A stretch of DNA of 60,712 nucleotides from Clostridia bacterium (lineage in GTDB: Bacteria; Bacillota; Clostridia; Oscillospirales; Acutalibacteraceae), in NCBI GenBank assembly GCA_017516315.1, contig JAFXDE010000042.1, positions 1-60,712 on the forward strand, given 5' to 3'. Position 1 is the stretch's first letter. The number at the start of each line of letters is the position of its first letter. The translations under genes were made by a program, and so were the position numbers. Under the pieces are notes generated by a model. The model made no database searches and had not been told where the DNA came from. It saw only the letters and a list, made by a program, of their open reading frames with translations. Shown in pieces: positions 58,679 to 60,712 of the stretch.

Positions 58679-60712
58679 ATGAAAAAGAAATTATTAACCC
58701 TTACCTTTACTCTTATTTTGCTCATCGGCCTTGTAGCCGCTGTGGGTATGAATGCGAGTGCAGCCGGAGTGCCTACGGCATTGAACCGTTCCCCTGTAGT
58801 TTATACTGCAGATAATCTTTGGAATTATATAGCTCAGTCCTATGACGGTGATGTCATTGTTTTGGGTCAGAACATTACATACGATGACAAAAATGACAGC
58901 GAACCATACGTGCTTCCCTTTGGCTCACAAAGTGATATGGTATTAGACCTTAACGGTTATACCCTTGATATCACTACCAGAGCAGACGCTCTCATCGAGC
59001 TTGATTACGGAGCAACAAGACTTCATATTATCAACAGTAAGCCTGAAACTCCGTCTAAGATTATTATGCGCACAACCAGAGGCGATTCAGCTATTGTTGA
59101 CCTCAGTAACAAAAACTGTTCTCTTTTTGTCTATGAAGGCGTTGAGCTTGCTATGGGCAAAAAGGGCGATGAGGCAGAGGCTTACAGACAGACACATGTT
59201 ATCAAAGCAACTGCTTTTTCCGATATAGCTCTTTACGGTGCAACTGTTACCAATAATATAGCTAACGGTAACGGCATTAAATTAACATCAACAACTTCTG
59301 TTGCTTTTGATTCTTCAACAGTAACGCTTCACGGCGGTGCAGTAATTAACGCTCAAACTTGTTTCCATCTTGGCGATGCTTATGACTATCCGACGTTCAA
59401 AATAGGTTCGGCACATCTTAACTGTGACGAAGAATATTACACAGCTATTTATAACTATATTCCTGCATCATCAGCAACGGCACAGGTAAAGGCACTGACC
59501 TTCGGTGATATATTATTCAGTTCGAAATACGCTGCATATAATGCAACTGCAGGCGGAAGGCTCGACAATAACGGAATATCTAATTCTCAGAAGCTCATTG
59601 AGTTTAAAACCAAGTGTGATATCACTTTTAAACTTCCGGGCGTATTAACCGAATGTTACCATGCATCAACAAAATCTTTACTCAATACTTTCTGCGGACA
59701 CTATACTGTATGCTCTGATTGCTATCATTTTATGGAAATAGAAGAGCATACACGTGTAGCAGCAACCGTCAACTGTACATCCGATGGATATACAGGAGGC
59801 TATAATTGTGCTTGCGGTTACAAAACAATAAAGCCGGCTACCGCTTACGGTCACAGATATATTGAATACACAAAGAAGGATGCAACCTGTACAGAGTACG
59901 GCTACAAAAACACAATGTACAAGTGTGAAAGCTGTGCGACATATTTTGACTCAAACAAGAACGAAATATCCTTCAAGGTGTTTTCACAAAACAGAATTGA
60001 TCCTCTCGGCCATGATTTCTATACTGTAAAGGCAAAAGAGCCCACCTGTACTGAAAGCGGTACAACATCGGATTATCAAAAATGTACTCGTTGTGCAAGT
60101 GTTTTCACAATGGGTGGTAATGCATTTGGCGGTGCAAAGTGGGCTGCAATTTACAGAAAAGCCCTCGGTCACGATATGAAAGCAGTAGCTGCAGTAGCTG
60201 CAACCTGCACCAAGGACGGCATCATCGCACACTACGACTGCTCAAGATGTGACCATATCACCTCTGATGCAGAAGGAAAAAATGCTATTACAAATATCGT
60301 AGCTCCCAAAACAGGACATAAAGAAGTTAAAATACCGGCTGTCGCCGCTACATACAAGGCAGACGGTAAAACCGAAGGTAAGAAATGTTCAGTATGCGGT
60401 ACAGTAACCGTAGCACAGAAGACCGTAGCCAAAAAGGTTCTCGCAAAGGTAAAGGGCCTCAAGACCAAGGCAGTAAAGCTCGCTTCAGGTACAAAGACAA
60501 CCCTTACTCTCGCCTGGACAAAGGTAGCCGATGCAGAGAAGTATGAGGTATATCAGAAATCAGGCAGCAGCTGGAAGAAGGTAGGCACAACAGCAAAGAC
60601 CACTCTTACAGTAAAGAAGCTCAAGGCAAACAAGTCCTATAAGTTCAAGGTAAGAGCTATCCGCACTGATGCCAAGGGTGCATACTCTTCTGTATTCACA
60701 GGTAAAACAGTA
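58679..60712 (+). CDS. Secreted surface protein with zinc-ribbon repeats and fibronectin III tail, 3' end outside the window
   Basis: The frame is open from ATG 58679 (AAAAGGAGACGAT upstream) through the last base, at least 678 residues. A signal peptide (KLLTLTFTLILLIGLVAAVGMNASA) precedes a right-handed beta-helix-like region with repeated asparagine and glycine turns (VLGQNITYDD, DLNGYTLDI, ALYGATVTNN). From about residue 335 come at least four cysteine-rich modules (CGHYTVCSDC; CTSDGYTGGYNCACG; CTEYGYKNTMYKCESC; CTESGTTSDYQKCTRC; CTKDGIIAHYDCSRC), then VAATYKADGKTEGKKCSVCG and a fibronectin III-like domain almost identical to the tail of the LRR protein at 53.4 kb. Likely an extracellular binding protein. 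Confidence 0.85.
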   Translation, partial: MKKKLLTLTFTLILLIGLVAAVGMNASAAGVPTALNRSPVVYTADNLWNYIAQSYDGDVIVLGQNITYDDKNDSEPYVLPFGSQSDMVLDLNGYTLDITTRADALIELDYGATRLHIINSKPETPSKIIMRTTRGDSAIVDLSNKNCSLFVYEGVELAMGKKGDEAEAYRQTHVIKATAFSDIALYGATVTNNIANGNGIKLTSTTSVAFDSSTVTLHGGAVINAQTCFHLGDAYDYPTFKIGSAHLNCDEEYYTAIYNYIPASSATAQVKALTFGDILFSSKYAAYNATAGGRLDNNGISNSQKLIEFKTKCDITFKLPGVLTECYHASTKSLLNTFCGHYTVCSDCYHFMEIEEHTRVAATVNCTSDGYTGGYNCACGYKTIKPATAYGHRYIEYTKKDATCTEYGYKNTMYKCESCATYFDSNKNEISFKVFSQNRIDPLGHDFYTVKAKEPTCTESGTTSDYQKCTRCASVFTMGGNAFGGAKWAAIYRKALGHDMKAVAAVAATCTKDGIIAHYDCSRCDHITSDAEGKNAITNIVAPKTGHKEVKIPAVAATYKADGKTEGKKCSVCGTVTVAQKTVAKKVLAKVKGLKTKAVKLASGTKTTLTLAWTKVADAEKYEVYQKSGSSWKKVGTTAKTTLTVKKLKANKSYKFKVRAIRTDAKGAYSSVFTGKTV

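Overview
The window reads as the chromosome of an anaerobic, low-to-mid GC, Gram-positive gut-type bacterium, most likely a Clostridia/Oscillospirales (Ruminococcaceae-like) member. Supporting signs are strong AGGAGG ribosome binding sites, sigma-A promoters close to TTGACA-N17-TATAAT, a CIRCE-controlled groES-groEL, an electron-bifurcating [FeFe] hydrogenase operon, ECF vitamin transport, Tn916-type integrase/excisionase and very large secreted leucine-rich-repeat proteins with zinc-ribbon and fibronectin III tails. The taxonomic placement is inference; no rRNA lies in the window.

Layout. 1-4.5 kb: 3' part of pnp, a zinc-type lipase homologue, an ECF transporter S subunit and a TM1586-like nitroreductase followed by a GC-rich cloverleaf repeat. 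4.5-9.5 kb (minus): hydrogenase operon read nuoE-like, ATPase, ferredoxin-like, nuoF-like, hydA. 10-12.5 kb: a secreted GH5 glucanase and mnmA. 12.5-24.3 kb: a VanRS-like two-component system, a second two-component pair, rlmCD, a GH13 alpha-glucosidase with a GPH sugar symporter under LacI-type operators, a peptidoglycan deacetylase lipoprotein, a NimA-like flavoprotein and a VanY-like carboxypeptidase. 24.4-30.9 kb: trmO, groES-groEL, a class B penicillin-binding protein, a DUF6512 membrane protein and a COG2509 flavoprotein. 30.9-32.6 kb: a small degenerate island with a transposase relic, REP-like repeats and one frameshifted gene. 32.7-34.8 kb: greA-lysS.

34.77-49.28 kb is an integrated mobilizable element in the 3' end of lysS. 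It is bounded by a 17-bp direct repeat, carries integrase arm-site repeats at both ends, and contains a MobV relaxase with a recognisable oriT, a ParB-like protein, Xis and Int. Its cargo is an ECF sigma/anti-sigma pair and a 2299-residue secreted LRR protein. Three promoters inside it share one ECF-type motif, so the element appears to carry its own regulon. The DNA just right of the second lysS-end repeat has the same architecture with correlated changes in both arm repeats, which suggests a second related element placed in tandem.

49.6-60.7 kb: a membrane sensor, a NarX/DesK-like kinase and a NarL-type regulator precede three transcription units (LRR protein; cytoplasmic 5'-nucleotidase-like protein; lipoprotein plus a truncated surface protein). 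Each unit is preceded by the same conserved block with an 18-bp palindrome exactly 22 nt before the -10 box. The window therefore shows two independent ways (ECF sigma and two-component system) of controlling related giant surface proteins next to each other.
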